Positions 46,018 to 56,470 are shown, counted from the stretch's first letter. The stretch: DNA of 64,000 nt from Pedobacter frigoris (GCF_005116445.1 NZ_SWBQ01000002.1:434001-498000), one strand, 5' to 3'. Program-made: numbers and translations. Notes: generated by a model from the sequence alone, not told the origin.

Positions 46018-47379
46018 TTAGTGAGATAAGGGGGTTAAATTAGCTAAATTTTTCTTTTCTCTATTCCATGTAAATGCCGTAAAGAAAATAGCTAAAAGGC
46101 ATGAGATCGCAATTGCCATAAAACACGCATCCCAGCCGCTTTTATCTACTATGCTGCCCAATGCTGCATTTGCCAGCAAATCTCCTATAAAGTAACCGAA
46201 CAAGCCTGTTAGGCCAGCAGCCGTTCCCGCAGCTTTTTTAGGAACAAGGTCTATCGCCTGTACCCCGATTAACATGACAGGTCCGTAAATAAAGAAACCA
46301 ATTGCCCAAAGGGAAAGATTTTGAATGAGGTGACTTTCGCCGGGATTTTTCCAATAAACCAATACCGCAATTAAAGTCATTGTCATATAAAAAATTGTTA
46401 CTGGTGCTCTTCTGCCTTTGAAAAACTTATCACTCATCACCCCGCATAGGATGGTTCCTGGTATAGCCGCTAATTCATAACCGCCAGATGACCATGCTGC
46501 CTCTGATTGTGTATAACCCTTAGCCTCTTGTAAAAAGGTCGGTGCCCAGTTTATAATACCATTTCTAACCAGGTAGACAAAGGCATTTGCTACTGCGATA
46601 TACCAAAGGAGCCTGTTGTTCAGCACATATTTTAGGAAAATCTCCTTAGCTGAGAATTCTTTTTCCTGGGTTTTCGCATCGTAGGTCTTGGGATAATCAT
46701 TGTTATATTCTTCAATCGGCGGTAAACCGACAGACTGAGGCGTATCTCTTACTAAGAATAATGCTATCAAAGCGAACAAAACAGCTACCATTCCCGGAAA
46801 ATATAACTTGGCATGCCAATCTGCAAAAATCTCAAACCCCCATACGGTTAATATCCCCACCAGAAAGCCCCCAAAGTTATGCGCTAAGTTCCAGATAGAC
46901 ATTGCCGTTCCTCTTTCTCTAATTGAATACCAATGTGCAACGACTCTCCCGCATGCAGGCCAGCCCATTCCCTGCACCCATCCATTAATGAACAATAAAA
47001 CAAACATGATGGCAATGGACGAAGTGGCAAAAGGGATTAGTCCCATAAAGATCATAGTAAAACCAGAAAGTACCAGGCCGATTGACAAGAAATACCTTGC
47101 ATTACTCCTGTCTGATATATTACCCATCAAAAACTTACTGAACCCGTAGGCAATGGATAATGCAGATAGTGCAAAGCCCAACTGACCCTTGCTAAACCCC
47201 AGCTTTTGAAGCTCAGGTATGGCAAATGAAAAGTTTTTACGGACAAAATAGTAAGCCGCGTAGCCGAGAAAAATACCCAGAAAGACTTTGATCCGCTGTG
47301 TTTTGTATTGTTTATCTACTTGCTCTTTCGGCAATAATGGCTGATGTGCCGCAGGTGGCGGAAAAAGATTGAAACCCAT
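46018..47379 (-). CDS. glpT: GlpT-type MFS antiporter (glycerol-3-phosphate transporter)
   Basis: A 453-residue inner-membrane protein with 12 helices, of the organophosphate:phosphate antiporter group (GlpT/UhpT/UhpC): FLGYAAYYFVRKNFSFAIPE near the N terminus, WPACGRVVAHWYS and GYELAAIPGTILCGVMSDKF. The neighbouring GDPD, GlpD and GlpR genes favour glycerol-3-phosphate over hexose phosphate. UhpC-like sensors are similar, so substrate is inferred from context. A candidate GlpR site overlaps the region just before its ATG. Confidence 0.85.
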   Translation of the reverse strand: MGFNLFPPPAAHQPLLPKEQVDKQYKTQRIKVFLGIFLGYAAYYFVRKNFSFAIPELQKLGFSKGQLGFALSALSIAYGFSKFLMGNISDRSNARYFLSIGLVLSGFTMIFMGLIPFATSSIAIMFVLLFINGWVQGMGWPACGRVVAHWYSIRERGTAMSIWNLAHNFGGFLVGILTVWGFEIFADWHAKLYFPGMVAVLFALIALFLVRDTPQSVGLPPIEEYNNDYPKTYDAKTQEKEFSAKEIFLKYVLNNRLLWYIAVANAFVYLVRNGIINWAPTFLQEAKGYTQSEAAWSSGGYELAAIPGTILCGVMSDKFFKGRRAPVTIFYMTMTLIAVLVYWKNPGESHLIQNLSLWAIGFFIYGPVMLIGVQAIDLVPKKAAGTAAGLTGLFGYFIGDLLANAALGSIVDKSGWDACFMAIAISCLLAIFFTAFTWNREKKNLANLTPLSH

Positions 47380-47380
47380 A

Positions 47381-47400
47381 TGTTTTGTTCGGTTAGTTTT
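47381..47400 (-). promoter_or_regulatory. Candidate GlpR site upstream of glpT
   Basis: On the minus strand AACTAACCGAACAAAAC resembles the glpD site AACTAAACGAAACTAAAC, with about 13 of 17 aligned bases if one gap is allowed. The match is by eye and weaker than at glpD, susC or the phosphoesterase gene. Confidence 0.3.
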
Positions 47401-47438
47401 AAGGTTCAGGTGTTAAAAATTCATCTTATAAATGGTCT

Positions 47439-48347
47439 TTAAAACAGGTTTGGATAATCTGAGATAATTCCATCGACTTTTAACGACTTTAAATGATTAA
47501 TGTCTTCTTTTGTATTAACAGTCCAGGGGATTACCTTTACGCCATCCGCATGTGCTTTATTTATTAAATTAGCATCTACCAGCTTCCATTCCGGGCTGTA
47601 TATAAAAGGCTTATATCCTAAATCTGCAATATTTTCCTCATAACTTTTCTTGTTGGAAATCAGGAAAGAGGTTTTTACTTTAGGATATTTCCGGTTGATG
47701 ATTTGGATTGTTCTCTTATCAAAAGACTGTATCACTACGTATGGAGTTATTTTCTTTTGCTCGATTACATCCATCAAAAGCTTCACAAATACTTCCGGTG
47801 AAGGATTAGCGATACCATCCCCCTTTGCGTCGCATTTGGTTTCTATGTTGTAGAAAAACTGCTTTTTATTTTTCAGCTTAATGTGCTGCTGAACACTATC
47901 GATTAAATCGCTCAATAAAGGAATATAGGTTTTAGTCTTTTTCTGCAGGGTAAATGATGAATTGACCTTTGTACCAATGTCAAAAGTTTTAAGCAAATCA
48001 TAGTTCATTTGAAAGACCGCATATTTTTTAGCGTCACTGGCAGGTATTTCCTTACCTTCCGGAGTCAGCATAAACCCCGGACTCAGGTAATCATCGTGAG
48101 TCACTACCACCTGATTATCTTTAGTGATATGCGTATCCATTTCCAACGTAGTGATGCTCGGGTATTTCATGGCATCGATCATAGCTATGATGGTATTCTC
48201 AGGCATCAAACCTCTGCCTCCGCGATGCGCTTCGGCACTAAAAGCCGGAAAACTTAATTGCATGTTTTTTTGCTGATAGGTTGATTTGCATCCAGCGATG
48301 GATATCAGACCAAAGAACCCTAAAAAAATATAATATTTCATAAGCAT
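47439..48347 (-). CDS. glpQ: Periplasmic glycerophosphodiester phosphodiesterase lipoprotein
   Basis: A 302-residue protein. The N-terminal signal ends in SIAGC, a lipobox, so it is probably an outer-membrane or periplasmic lipoprotein. The GDPD catalytic parts are EAHRGGRGLMPENT and EMDTHITKDNQVVVTHDD, with the conserved metal/acid-base residues. It hydrolyses glycerophosphodiesters to sn-glycerol-3-phosphate plus alcohol, feeding the adjacent GlpT. Two ATG codons two residues apart are possible starts. Confidence 0.88.
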   Translation of the reverse strand: MLMKYYIFLGFFGLISIAGCKSTYQQKNMQLSFPAFSAEAHRGGRGLMPENTIIAMIDAMKYPSITTLEMDTHITKDNQVVVTHDDYLSPGFMLTPEGKEIPASDAKKYAVFQMNYDLLKTFDIGTKVNSSFTLQKKTKTYIPLLSDLIDSVQQHIKLKNKKQFFYNIETKCDAKGDGIANPSPEVFVKLLMDVIEQKKITPYVVIQSFDKRTIQIINRKYPKVKTSFLISNKKSYEENIADLGYKPFIYSPEWKLVDANLINKAHADGVKVIPWTVNTKEDINHLKSLKVDGIISDYPNLF

Positions 48348-48417
48348 ATCATTGTTTTTTCAATAGTGCGTTAGTTGTAACAGTTGTCAAACTAAGCCAA
48401 ATCAATCATTTTTTGAA

Positions 48418-49827
48418 TTAGGACTCTGCTATAAATTTCTGTCCAAAGCGGTCAGTCGCAATCACTTTTACTTTTTGAACAGCAGGGCCAAAATGTGCCA
48501 TAAACAAATGGTCTGTTCTATGAGGCTCGGCAAAACTGCGGGTTACAGGAAGTTTTTCACCCTTATAAAGTTCCACGGAAAGCGGATCGTAGCCGTCTAT
48601 TTTTTCTGGTGCACCCATAGGTTTTCCATCCAATTCATATTCCACCTTCCACTCAGGATCCCAGTTCCAGACATTGGCAATCATACGTTTTTGATTGGTC
48701 AGTGTTTCGACAAACACGCTAAGCTGGTAATCCTTTTTCTGGCCGGTAGCTTTATAGTACCATTTTAGATCATTGCCGTTAACTTCGTACACACCGTATC
48801 CCCTGGGAGTACCATCACTACAGATGGGGCCAGTCCACCATGCTCCACATACTGCGCCATGGTTGTGTTCGTATACCCCGTTTTGGATTTTATTGACATT
48901 GTAATGTGTATGGCCGGACATGACGTGAACATGCTGGTAACCTTCCAGTAAGGCGTAAAATGCCTCTCTGTTTTTCACACCGTTGTGTACCGGTATATGA
49001 AGACAAATGATCACCAGCTGATCTTTTGCGACGTGCTGCAGATCTTTAGCCATCCATGCAAGTTGTTCCTCACTGATGTATCCATCGTAAGTACGTTCTA
49101 TGCCCAGGTAGCGAACATCATCCAGCACGATATAATGTGCTTTTCCTCTGTTAAATGAATAATAAGTTGGCCCGTACATTTGTTTAAAGGTCTTGTCGGA
49201 CGTTTCATCTCCGCCCATGCGGTAATCCATATCGTGATTACCCAATGCCTGGAAAAACGGGATGCCCATTTGAGCTACTGCTCCATTATAATCCGGGAAT
49301 AAGGCATGATTGTCCCATACCAAATCACCTACACCAATACCATGAATAAGCGCATCGGGGCCCATAGACTTTGTCAATTGCTGAACATCAGGAACAGAAG
49401 TATCCATCATCTGCTTTACATCTTTCTTGTTTTTGACCTGCGGATCTGCCCAAATGATGAAGTTATGCTTATTGTCGTCTTTTTTTAGCTTCTTTAGTTT
49501 GAAGTTGATTTCATTACGCGCACCCAAACTTTCATATTGTCGGTTCACGCTTTCGGTATCAGTCTTAAAGTCGTAACCAGATGGTGTGCTTAAAAACAGG
49601 AATTCAGATTTATCGTTTAAGTTGATGGTATAACGGCCATTGGCATCGGTTTTTACGACTTCAAAACCATCGGATAACACCGCGTTAGCAATGGCTTTGT
49701 TTCCATCGCTTACAATTCCGGTAATTGTGCCACCATGTGTGAGTTGATTAAAGGCATTTGATTTCAGGCTGACTACCATTCCAGTGGCAAGTAGTCCTAA
49801 TCTCTCTAAGAAAATTCTGCGGTTCAT
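48418..49827 (-). CDS. Secreted calcineurin-like metallophosphoesterase
   Basis: A 469-residue protein. Start MNRRIFLERLGLLATG (ATG 49825-49827) gives a twin-arginine-like signal; longer in-frame starts are less likely. Residues 25-105 form an N-terminal beta-sandwich. The catalytic domain has WADPQV, VGDLVWDN, LGNHDMD, HIPVHN and SGHTHYN, the metallophosphatase ligands. A C-terminal all-beta domain follows (from about 330). It removes phosphate from mono- or diesters in the periplasm. It lies between susC/susD/DUF5689 and the GDPD gene, with a hairpin and a candidate GlpR site upstream. Confidence 0.85.
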   Translation of the reverse strand: MNRRIFLERLGLLATGMVVSLKSNAFNQLTHGGTITGIVSDGNKAIANAVLSDGFEVVKTDANGRYTINLNDKSEFLFLSTPSGYDFKTDTESVNRQYESLGARNEINFKLKKLKKDDNKHNFIIWADPQVKNKKDVKQMMDTSVPDVQQLTKSMGPDALIHGIGVGDLVWDNHALFPDYNGAVAQMGIPFFQALGNHDMDYRMGGDETSDKTFKQMYGPTYYSFNRGKAHYIVLDDVRYLGIERTYDGYISEEQLAWMAKDLQHVAKDQLVIICLHIPVHNGVKNREAFYALLEGYQHVHVMSGHTHYNVNKIQNGVYEHNHGAVCGAWWTGPICSDGTPRGYGVYEVNGNDLKWYYKATGQKKDYQLSVFVETLTNQKRMIANVWNWDPEWKVEYELDGKPMGAPEKIDGYDPLSVELYKGEKLPVTRSFAEPHRTDHLFMAHFGPAVQKVKVIATDRFGQKFIAES

Positions 49828-49859
49828 ATATACTTTTTGGGTACTTAACATCATAATAA

Positions 49860-49895
49860 AAGCAGTAATCAACCGATTATGGTTGACTACTGCTT
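49860..49895 (-). terminator. Hairpin between DUF5689 and phosphoesterase genes
   Basis: AAGCAGTAATCAACC (49860-49874) pairs with GGTTGACTACTGCTT (49881-49895), one mismatch, 6-nt loop, followed by TTTTATT on the minus strand. It probably ends or attenuates the susC-susD-DUF5689 transcript. Confidence 0.75.
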
Positions 49896-49909
49896 AGACT
49901 CGTTTAGCT
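49890..49909 (-). promoter_or_regulatory. Candidate GlpR site upstream of the phosphoesterase
   Basis: The minus strand reads CTAAACGAGT then CTAAGCAGTA, a 10-bp-period direct repeat. Aligned to the glpD site it agrees at about 15 of 20 positions and includes the exact core CTAAACGA. It overlaps the foot of the terminator hairpin. Confidence 0.4.
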
Positions 49910-49928
49910 GTTACACGAAGCCTCTCTA

Positions 49929-51476
49929 TTAATTAATAACTTTTGTCGCGTCAGCCATTTTCTCTATTGCCACTAAAGACGAAGGTGTAATTACAAATTG
50001 TCCTTTACGTGTAGGCTGACTTACAGGATTGGCCCATTTCTTTGCTGCAGCATCATATACACCTCCCAGATAAACAAAGGAAGTTGCTGTCGGATTTCCT
50101 GCCACTACCCTTCCAGTATTATTTCCCTGAAGGTAAAACGGTTGGGAAACAGTGCCATTAAGTCGTTTATAAAAATCGTTATCAGTTATGGCATAGCCTA
50201 CTCCACTTCCAAACGCATTGCCACCAGTTCCGGCATAAAAAACAACATCCGAAGGAACTGTATTTAAACCAACATTTGTAGTTGCAAAAACTGCAATACC
50301 TGCTGCATTACCAGTATTGGCCAATACGTTAGTGGTCTTAGTACCGATGCCATCATCGCCGTCTTCATTAGCATAAAGCTTACTTACCACCCAGTTGGCA
50401 CTACTGATGTCAGCAGATCCTACGCCGTTAACCAATTTAAAGCCACCCACATAAAAGAATGTACCTTTTCTAACCGTACCCCTAGTAAGATTAAATTTAT
50501 AAGTTCTTATACCTCCTGTAGCCCAGCCATTTACTGGAAATGGATTTGTAGATCCAGCGTTATTTGTAGTAAATACAGAAAATTGCTTTTGTCTAAAATC
50601 TAGATCCTGTGTAGCCATCAACTGTATATACTCGTAGTTGGCATCAGTACCGGTTGGATCCGGAAGGAAACCTGTAATAATTACTGGGTTAGGCCCCAGA
50701 GGAATGCTTGCATCAACAGTGATACTAGTTGGGGTAAAATCAGCCTTAACACGAGGGCGTATTTGAGGTCCACCTGTGGCTGACGGAATAATAATCCCCT
50801 TTATATTGGCAGAATATGGTAAAAATTCTGTTTTAAAATTGGCCGCATTACTTACGCTCATCTGCATATCACCAGACCCTTCATTGAAGGTCTTTAAACC
50901 TTCGATGGTTTCAACACCAATATTTGGATCGAAGTTACAGTTATATATAATACTCAGACAACTTTCATATCTTTCCGGCGATACCTTTAGATCTATGGTA
51001 GAAACAGGAACAACTCTTAAAGGAACCCCTGATGTCTTTTTTTCGACATTAGCAGCCGTTAAGCCTGTAATTTGCAAAATACCATTTACTCTTGTTATTG
51101 TTCCCCCTTCTATTTTCACGTGCACAGAGTCACCAGGTAAATAACTGGCAGCAGCATCTCCTATATTAATAGCTATACCACGCAGCGAATCTATACCACC
51201 GCCCATATTTTTGGCGTTTTGAACGAAAAGTAAGCCTGTTGGCATATTGCCTGCCGAATGATCGGAAATAACTTGTCCTTTGATATAAGCGGCCTCACGC
51301 ATAGCTTGTTTTGTGAGTGAAACATTGCTACCCCGATATATCCTTCGCAAGTCTAAGTTGGCTATATATTCACTGGCAGTCCCTTTTATAATATTAATAT
51401 CTGTATCTCTTTTACAAGCGGACAACATTGCGGTAAGCGCCACAACTCCAACTATATATTTTTTAATCTTTTTCAT
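49929..51476 (-). CDS. DUF5689 surface lipoprotein
   Basis: A 515-residue protein with a lipoprotein signal (lipobox LSAC, Cys at about residue 21). The DUF5689 region follows (ASEYIANLDLRRIYRGSNVS; YIKGQVISDHSAGNMPTGLL), an OB-like domain often found beside SusC/SusD pairs. The C-terminal half is beta-rich with a LTD-like stretch (VIITGFLPDPTGTDANYEYI). It lies 33 bp after susD, so same operon, and is a candidate surface-exposed substrate-binding protein. Confidence 0.8.
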   Translation of the reverse strand: MKKIKKYIVGVVALTAMLSACKRDTDINIIKGTASEYIANLDLRRIYRGSNVSLTKQAMREAAYIKGQVISDHSAGNMPTGLLFVQNAKNMGGGIDSLRGIAINIGDAAASYLPGDSVHVKIEGGTITRVNGILQITGLTAANVEKKTSGVPLRVVPVSTIDLKVSPERYESCLSIIYNCNFDPNIGVETIEGLKTFNEGSGDMQMSVSNAANFKTEFLPYSANIKGIIIPSATGGPQIRPRVKADFTPTSITVDASIPLGPNPVIITGFLPDPTGTDANYEYIQLMATQDLDFRQKQFSVFTTNNAGSTNPFPVNGWATGGIRTYKFNLTRGTVRKGTFFYVGGFKLVNGVGSADISSANWVVSKLYANEDGDDGIGTKTTNVLANTGNAAGIAVFATTNVGLNTVPSDVVFYAGTGGNAFGSGVGYAITDNDFYKRLNGTVSQPFYLQGNNTGRVVAGNPTATSFVYLGGVYDAAAKKWANPVSQPTRKGQFVITPSSLVAIEKMADATKVIN

Positions 51477-51509
51477 AACAACTTTTAATTAATTCAATGA
51501 TGTTGAAAA

Positions 51510-53144
51510 TTAAGGCTTTTGCCACCAGACCAATGTGTTGATATCATCTGCACCCTGCATTGCAACGGCATCTTTATAGTTGGCTGGATTGGTAGACTGA
51601 GTAATGGTTGGATAAAACAATCTTGCCGGCATTTTCCCTCCATTCACTAAACCATTTCCCTTTGGCAAAATAGGATGTCCTGTACGTCTATGCTCAAACC
51701 ATTGCTGAAAATCTACTAAAAACAATGCGTAGTATTTTTGCAAGTGTATCATCTCCATCTGACTATTGCTTCCATAGGTTAAATTATCTAATGGCAAAGC
51801 TGGATTCCATAGTAAATTATTAGTAGTTAAATAACTTACAAAATTTGTCTGGCTTGTACTGGTGATCAGATTTGGTCTCCAATAGTTAATAGCATCGGCG
51901 ATGCCCTTATGATAGAAATCACCAGCATTTCCACTAATCCAACCTTTAGCCGCAGCTTCTGCTTTAATAAAACTAAGCTCGGCAACTGTCATAATGATAC
52001 CTGTATAGGCATCCCTTTGTAAGTTGTAAGTTTTTTTCCTTGGAGCTGTTCCTGTACCATCCACATCTTGATCAGAATTAAAATGAGCTTCTATGTCGCT
52101 AATTTCACCTGGAGCATAACCACTGGGAATACCATCTACCCCATCAATACTCCAACGCGAAGTATATGAAGGCGCATCCATATTTGTCACGCAAGGATGG
52201 CCCCAGGTAACCAATTTACCTAAAAAGAAATCACACAAGCCTATTAGTCTGAAATCATTAGGACGAACATTAACTATATAAGGCGATGCGTATAATGATG
52301 CTGCTGAATTTGAGCCGTTCCATAGTATTCTTCCATTATCACCGTTAGGACTGGTAGTGCTTGCATCATTGTTCTGCATCACAGGATAATTGGCTGGATT
52401 GGTGTCAATTATCTCCTTTATTTTAGCTCTGACAGAAGCTGAAACTTCCGCCTTGCCCGCAATACGCATCAACAATCTTAAATACAAAGAATTACCCAAT
52501 TTACGCCATTTGGCTATGTCACCTTTATACACAGGATCACTATCTGGAACAATAGCGGTTCCTGCTTTAAGCAACTCATTGGCCTCTTCTAACTTTTTGA
52601 ACAAATCCAGATAAATGTCTTTCTGTCTGTCGAAAGCCGGCTGTATATACTTCTGACTATCTGAAGAAGGCTGAAGGCTTTCTTTACCCCGATTAGCTTC
52701 TGTGTAGGGAACATCGCCATAGGTATCAGTTAATAATTGATATATCCAGGCTTGTACAATAAGTGACACCCCTTGATACGATTTATTCAAATTCTCTGGC
52801 TTACCGGCGGTAGTATATATATCTTTAATGTCGGTTAGACTTACATACCAGTTATTCCATGTATTATCTGCCTGCGTACGTCTGACGTCGTATCTAAATA
52901 TCCTACCCTCGGAATCACCCACATTAACAGTAACCTGCATCAGTTCATTGTTAAAGTTACGGTTACGCAACATATTGGTAGACATCAAATTAACCAATGT
53001 AGGCGCCAAAAGCCGCTCGGGAGCTACACTCACTTCTCCTATCGGATCAGTATTTACATCTGTAAAATCTTTTGTACATGAAAGTACAGATAAACTTAAG
53101 CCAGCTAAAAGTATATATGCAATATTTTTTCTATTCTTTTTCAT
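51510..53144 (-). CDS. SusD/RagB-type nutrient-binding lipoprotein (SusD-like_2)
   Basis: A 544-residue lipoprotein (lipobox LSVLSC, then TKDFTDVNTDP). Helical TPR core segments include NWYVSLTDIKDIYTTAG and AWIYQLLTDTYGDVPYTEA, the latter a strong SusD signature. The C-terminal FVDFQQWFEHRRTGHP is typical of SusD-like_2. It forms the lid of the SusC channel and binds substrate at the surface. It starts 11 bp after susC. Confidence 0.93.
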   Translation of the reverse strand: MKKNRKNIAYILLAGLSLSVLSCTKDFTDVNTDPIGEVSVAPERLLAPTLVNLMSTNMLRNRNFNNELMQVTVNVGDSEGRIFRYDVRRTQADNTWNNWYVSLTDIKDIYTTAGKPENLNKSYQGVSLIVQAWIYQLLTDTYGDVPYTEANRGKESLQPSSDSQKYIQPAFDRQKDIYLDLFKKLEEANELLKAGTAIVPDSDPVYKGDIAKWRKLGNSLYLRLLMRIAGKAEVSASVRAKIKEIIDTNPANYPVMQNNDASTTSPNGDNGRILWNGSNSAASLYASPYIVNVRPNDFRLIGLCDFFLGKLVTWGHPCVTNMDAPSYTSRWSIDGVDGIPSGYAPGEISDIEAHFNSDQDVDGTGTAPRKKTYNLQRDAYTGIIMTVAELSFIKAEAAAKGWISGNAGDFYHKGIADAINYWRPNLITSTSQTNFVSYLTTNNLLWNPALPLDNLTYGSNSQMEMIHLQKYYALFLVDFQQWFEHRRTGHPILPKGNGLVNGGKMPARLFYPTITQSTNPANYKDAVAMQGADDINTLVWWQKP

Positions 53145-53155
53145 CTCTTTATGAA

Positions 53156-56100
53156 TTAAATCCCCACAACTAAACGCAACCCAAAGTTTCTGGTCGATGG
53201 CAATTGTCCAACTTCAAAACCTTGTTGAATATCTGAACCGGCCAGTGTACCAAACTCCGGATCGAATGCAGGCCAAGGTGACCATATATATAGATTACGG
53301 CCATAAGCACTAAGCGTCATTTTGCTAAAACCAATTTTTTGCAAGAACTTCTTGTTGAAAGTATAAGTAATATTAGCTTCTCTAAACTTTAGATAATCTG
53401 TACTGTAAATACTTCCTTCTGCCTGATTGTAACCAATAACCTCATAATAATTTTGAACGTTGGTAGCCACCACATCATTATTACGATAAGTACCGAGATA
53501 GTTGCCACTGGCATCTTTGTTCTCTATCACACCCTCTCCAACAATACCATTGTATCTGCCAGGTAAAGTGAGCGCAGATTTACCGAAACGTACCAACTGG
53601 GTAATAGTCATTGAGTGACCTACAGCTCCTAACTGAGCATCAAATAGCACATTGGTACTAAATTGCTTGTAAGATATACCGGTACCAAAGCTATAGCGGA
53701 ACAAAGGAATGGTATTGCCCAAATATCTTACATTATCGTTAATCCGAGGTGCCCCTGTAGTTTCGTCGAAAACAATCTGACCATCCGGAGAACGTAAGAA
53801 ACCATTACCATACAAGTCGCCCATACTACCACCTACGGTTGCAACGATTTGCCCTCCGTTACCAAAACCTCCGGTACGTAGTACTACTGCACTATCAGCA
53901 AGCTCCCTTATTTCATTACGGTTGGCTGAAAATGTCCCGTTAACTGTCCAGCTAAAGTTTTTTGTTTTTACAGGCGTGGTGTTCAAAGCGATCTCTATAC
54001 CTTTATTATCTACCCTACCAACATTATAAACAGCAACATTATAACCTGAAGCTCTATCGATAATACGGTTAAGTATCTGATTTTTCGTATTACCTGAATA
54101 AACAGCAACGTCAAGATTTAAGCGGCTTTTAAACATCTTTAAGTCTAAACCTAACTCCACTGTTGTTGTAATCAACGGTTTAAGATTAGGATTAGGCAAT
54201 ACTGTAGGGTTGGTCATCACATTACCTGGATACATATTGTTTCCCGCAATCTGATAATAATAATCAGTACGATAAGGCACTGTACTACCACTACCTACCT
54301 GCGCCCATGATGCTCTAAATTTGGCCAAACTAACAGATGCTGGCATTTGCCAATAATCTGAAGCTACGAAAGCCAAACTGGCAGATGGATAGAAAAAGCC
54401 TGCGTTATCTGTTCTTAGCACTGTAGCTAATGTACTATTCCAATCCTGACGAGCGGTCAGATCTAAATACAAATAGTTTTTATATGAAAATGATGCTGTA
54501 GCATAAAAACTATTAATCCTATAACGGGTGGTATCCGGAACATACACCAAAGGATTTGCATTGTTATCTAAGCTGTAGATCGTAGGTGTAGTTTGATCTG
54601 CTTCTCTTCTCAAACCATCGGCACGCACTTCTAATCTATTGTATTCGTTACGCATTTGACTACCGCCAAAACTTGCAGACATATTCAAATCTTTGCTGAG
54701 TTTCTTATCGTACTTCAGCATGAAATCGGCGTTGAGCTCGTAAGAACGCACATTGTTTACTCGATAAGCGCCTTGTGCCCAACCTGTGCCGTTAGCTCCG
54801 TATGGACGCTTGGTTTCACGGGTATCTTTATTTAAATCGCCAGAGGCGCGAACCATTAAGCTTAAATTATCGGTAAATTTATAAACAGCCTGTATATTAC
54901 CCAAAAAGCCATTGCGACGCTGTCCGTTCAAATACTGTTCAGAAATACCATAAGGTCCTTCCGGGAAGGAAGTTGTCACATCTGTAAATTCCAGGTGCTC
55001 TCTACCTCTTTTCCAGTAATCCCTATACCAATCGGTGTTGACATTAGGTTGTGAAAATGCGAACCAGTACATAATAGATTGATTACCAAAACCGGTGGTC
55101 GGCAAGTTATCGGCATTCCTATTGCTATACTGCGCTTTTAGGTTGATGCTTAATCTTTTTGTAATGTTAGTGTTGGCATTCAAGGTAACGTTTGTACGCT
55201 CTAAACCTGTATTAGGTACGATCCATTCGTTTTCACCATGACTAGCCGACAAACGCAAACCAACACCCTTATAGGTACCATCTAAAGTTACAGCATTCGA
55301 CTGCTCAAATCCAGTAACAAAAAAAGCATCAATAGGATCCTCGTAGGCTACCCATGGCGTAAGCGTTGTACTGCGCGTCTGAGTTACAGGATCGTACTGA
55401 TAAAACTCTAAACCTGCTCCTAATGGAGGTCCATATGCGTGACTTACAGCTCCTGTACCCCATTGGTAGTAATTAGCACCATTAGATCCCTGCCCATATT
55501 CAAACTGTCTTTTAGGTTTTCGATTCACTTCTTCCCAGGAACTGTTCGAAGTAAAGGTAATCCCCATGACCTTTCTGTTCTTAGTAGCTGATTTAGTAGT
55601 GATGATAATTGCTCCATTAGCACCCCTCTGCCCATACAGTGCGGAAGCTGCTGGCCCCTTTAGTACCGTAACACTTTCGATGTCTTCAGAATTTAAGTCA
55701 TTTAAACCACTCCCAAAATCCACCGGCATGATATCTCCACCTGTACCGTAAGCACCACCACCAGTAGCAGCAGTTCTTCTAGAGCTACTGCTGGCCACCA
55801 CCCCATCGATCACGATCAGGGCCTCATTATCACCAGTAAGGTTATTCTCTCCTCTCAAAATAATTTTATTAGAAGCTGCCGGTCCGCTATTACGTACAAG
55901 ATTTAAACCTGCAACTTTTCCAGAAAGCGCGTCTGTCCAGTTTGACGCAACTGCATTGGTAATTTGACTGCTATCTACTTTGGTCACCGCGTAACCCAAA
56001 GATTTTTCTTCCCTTTTAATACCTAAAGCAGTCACAACAACCTCGCTAAGTTGGTTTTCAGAAGCAACCAACCTTATTGCGAGATCCTGATTGTTGTTGA

Positions 56101-56431
56101 TTATGCGTTTAACAACATTATAACCAATCATATTAAAAGAGATTTCTGTACCCTTAACCACCTTAATATTAAAGGCGCCGCTCTCATTCGTTACACCGAT
56201 AACTTTACGCTGGTTATCCAGGATTGTCGCACCAGGAAGTGCAAGACCATCTTTATCGTCCTTCACCGTTCCTTTTAGTGTTATGATTTCCTGAAAGTAC
56301 AATGTGTGATTATCCGGATATGGCCTCGCCATTGTTAATCCAGGTAAATGCACAAGTAATATGGCAAGCATACCTATAAGGTATTTCCACGATTTCTTGG
56401 GCTGCAGATAATGAGTAAAAGTTCTGTTCAT
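53156..56431 (-). CDS. SusC/RagA TonB-dependent outer-membrane transporter
   Basis: A 1091-residue protein when started at ATG 56429-56431; an ATG 42 bp upstream is also possible. Order: signal segment, carboxypeptidase-regulatory-like domain (TLKGTVKDDKDGLALPGATI), TonB-box/plug region (VVTALGIKREEKSLGYAVTK; LRGENNLTGDNEALIVIDGV) and a 22-strand barrel ending NFGLRLVVGI. It imports ligands too large for porins, driven by TonB. No STN domain, so no anti-sigma signalling. No glycoside hydrolase is nearby; the neighbours are phosphoesterases, so the cargo is probably phosphorylated. Confidence 0.94.
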   Translation of the reverse strand: MNRTFTHYLQPKKSWKYLIGMLAILLVHLPGLTMARPYPDNHTLYFQEIITLKGTVKDDKDGLALPGATILDNQRKVIGVTNESGAFNIKVVKGTEISFNMIGYNVVKRIINNNQDLAIRLVASENQLSEVVVTALGIKREEKSLGYAVTKVDSSQITNAVASNWTDALSGKVAGLNLVRNSGPAASNKIILRGENNLTGDNEALIVIDGVVASSSSRRTAATGGGAYGTGGDIMPVDFGSGLNDLNSEDIESVTVLKGPAASALYGQRGANGAIIITTKSATKNRKVMGITFTSNSSWEEVNRKPKRQFEYGQGSNGANYYQWGTGAVSHAYGPPLGAGLEFYQYDPVTQTRSTTLTPWVAYEDPIDAFFVTGFEQSNAVTLDGTYKGVGLRLSASHGENEWIVPNTGLERTNVTLNANTNITKRLSINLKAQYSNRNADNLPTTGFGNQSIMYWFAFSQPNVNTDWYRDYWKRGREHLEFTDVTTSFPEGPYGISEQYLNGQRRNGFLGNIQAVYKFTDNLSLMVRASGDLNKDTRETKRPYGANGTGWAQGAYRVNNVRSYELNADFMLKYDKKLSKDLNMSASFGGSQMRNEYNRLEVRADGLRREADQTTPTIYSLDNNANPLVYVPDTTRYRINSFYATASFSYKNYLYLDLTARQDWNSTLATVLRTDNAGFFYPSASLAFVASDYWQMPASVSLAKFRASWAQVGSGSTVPYRTDYYYQIAGNNMYPGNVMTNPTVLPNPNLKPLITTTVELGLDLKMFKSRLNLDVAVYSGNTKNQILNRIIDRASGYNVAVYNVGRVDNKGIEIALNTTPVKTKNFSWTVNGTFSANRNEIRELADSAVVLRTGGFGNGGQIVATVGGSMGDLYGNGFLRSPDGQIVFDETTGAPRINDNVRYLGNTIPLFRYSFGTGISYKQFSTNVLFDAQLGAVGHSMTITQLVRFGKSALTLPGRYNGIVGEGVIENKDASGNYLGTYRNNDVVATNVQNYYEVIGYNQAEGSIYSTDYLKFREANITYTFNKKFLQKIGFSKMTLSAYGRNLYIWSPWPAFDPEFGTLAGSDIQQGFEVGQLPSTRNFGLRLVVGI

Positions 56432-56470
56432 ACTACTTATAATATTTGGTTCTTTTGTTTTGCTTTGCAA

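Noticed and set aside
51510..56431. Polysaccharide utilisation locus for a glycan
   Set aside because: No glycoside hydrolase, lyase or sugar kinase nearby; all associated enzymes are phosphoesterases, an esterase and glycerol-3-phosphate genes.
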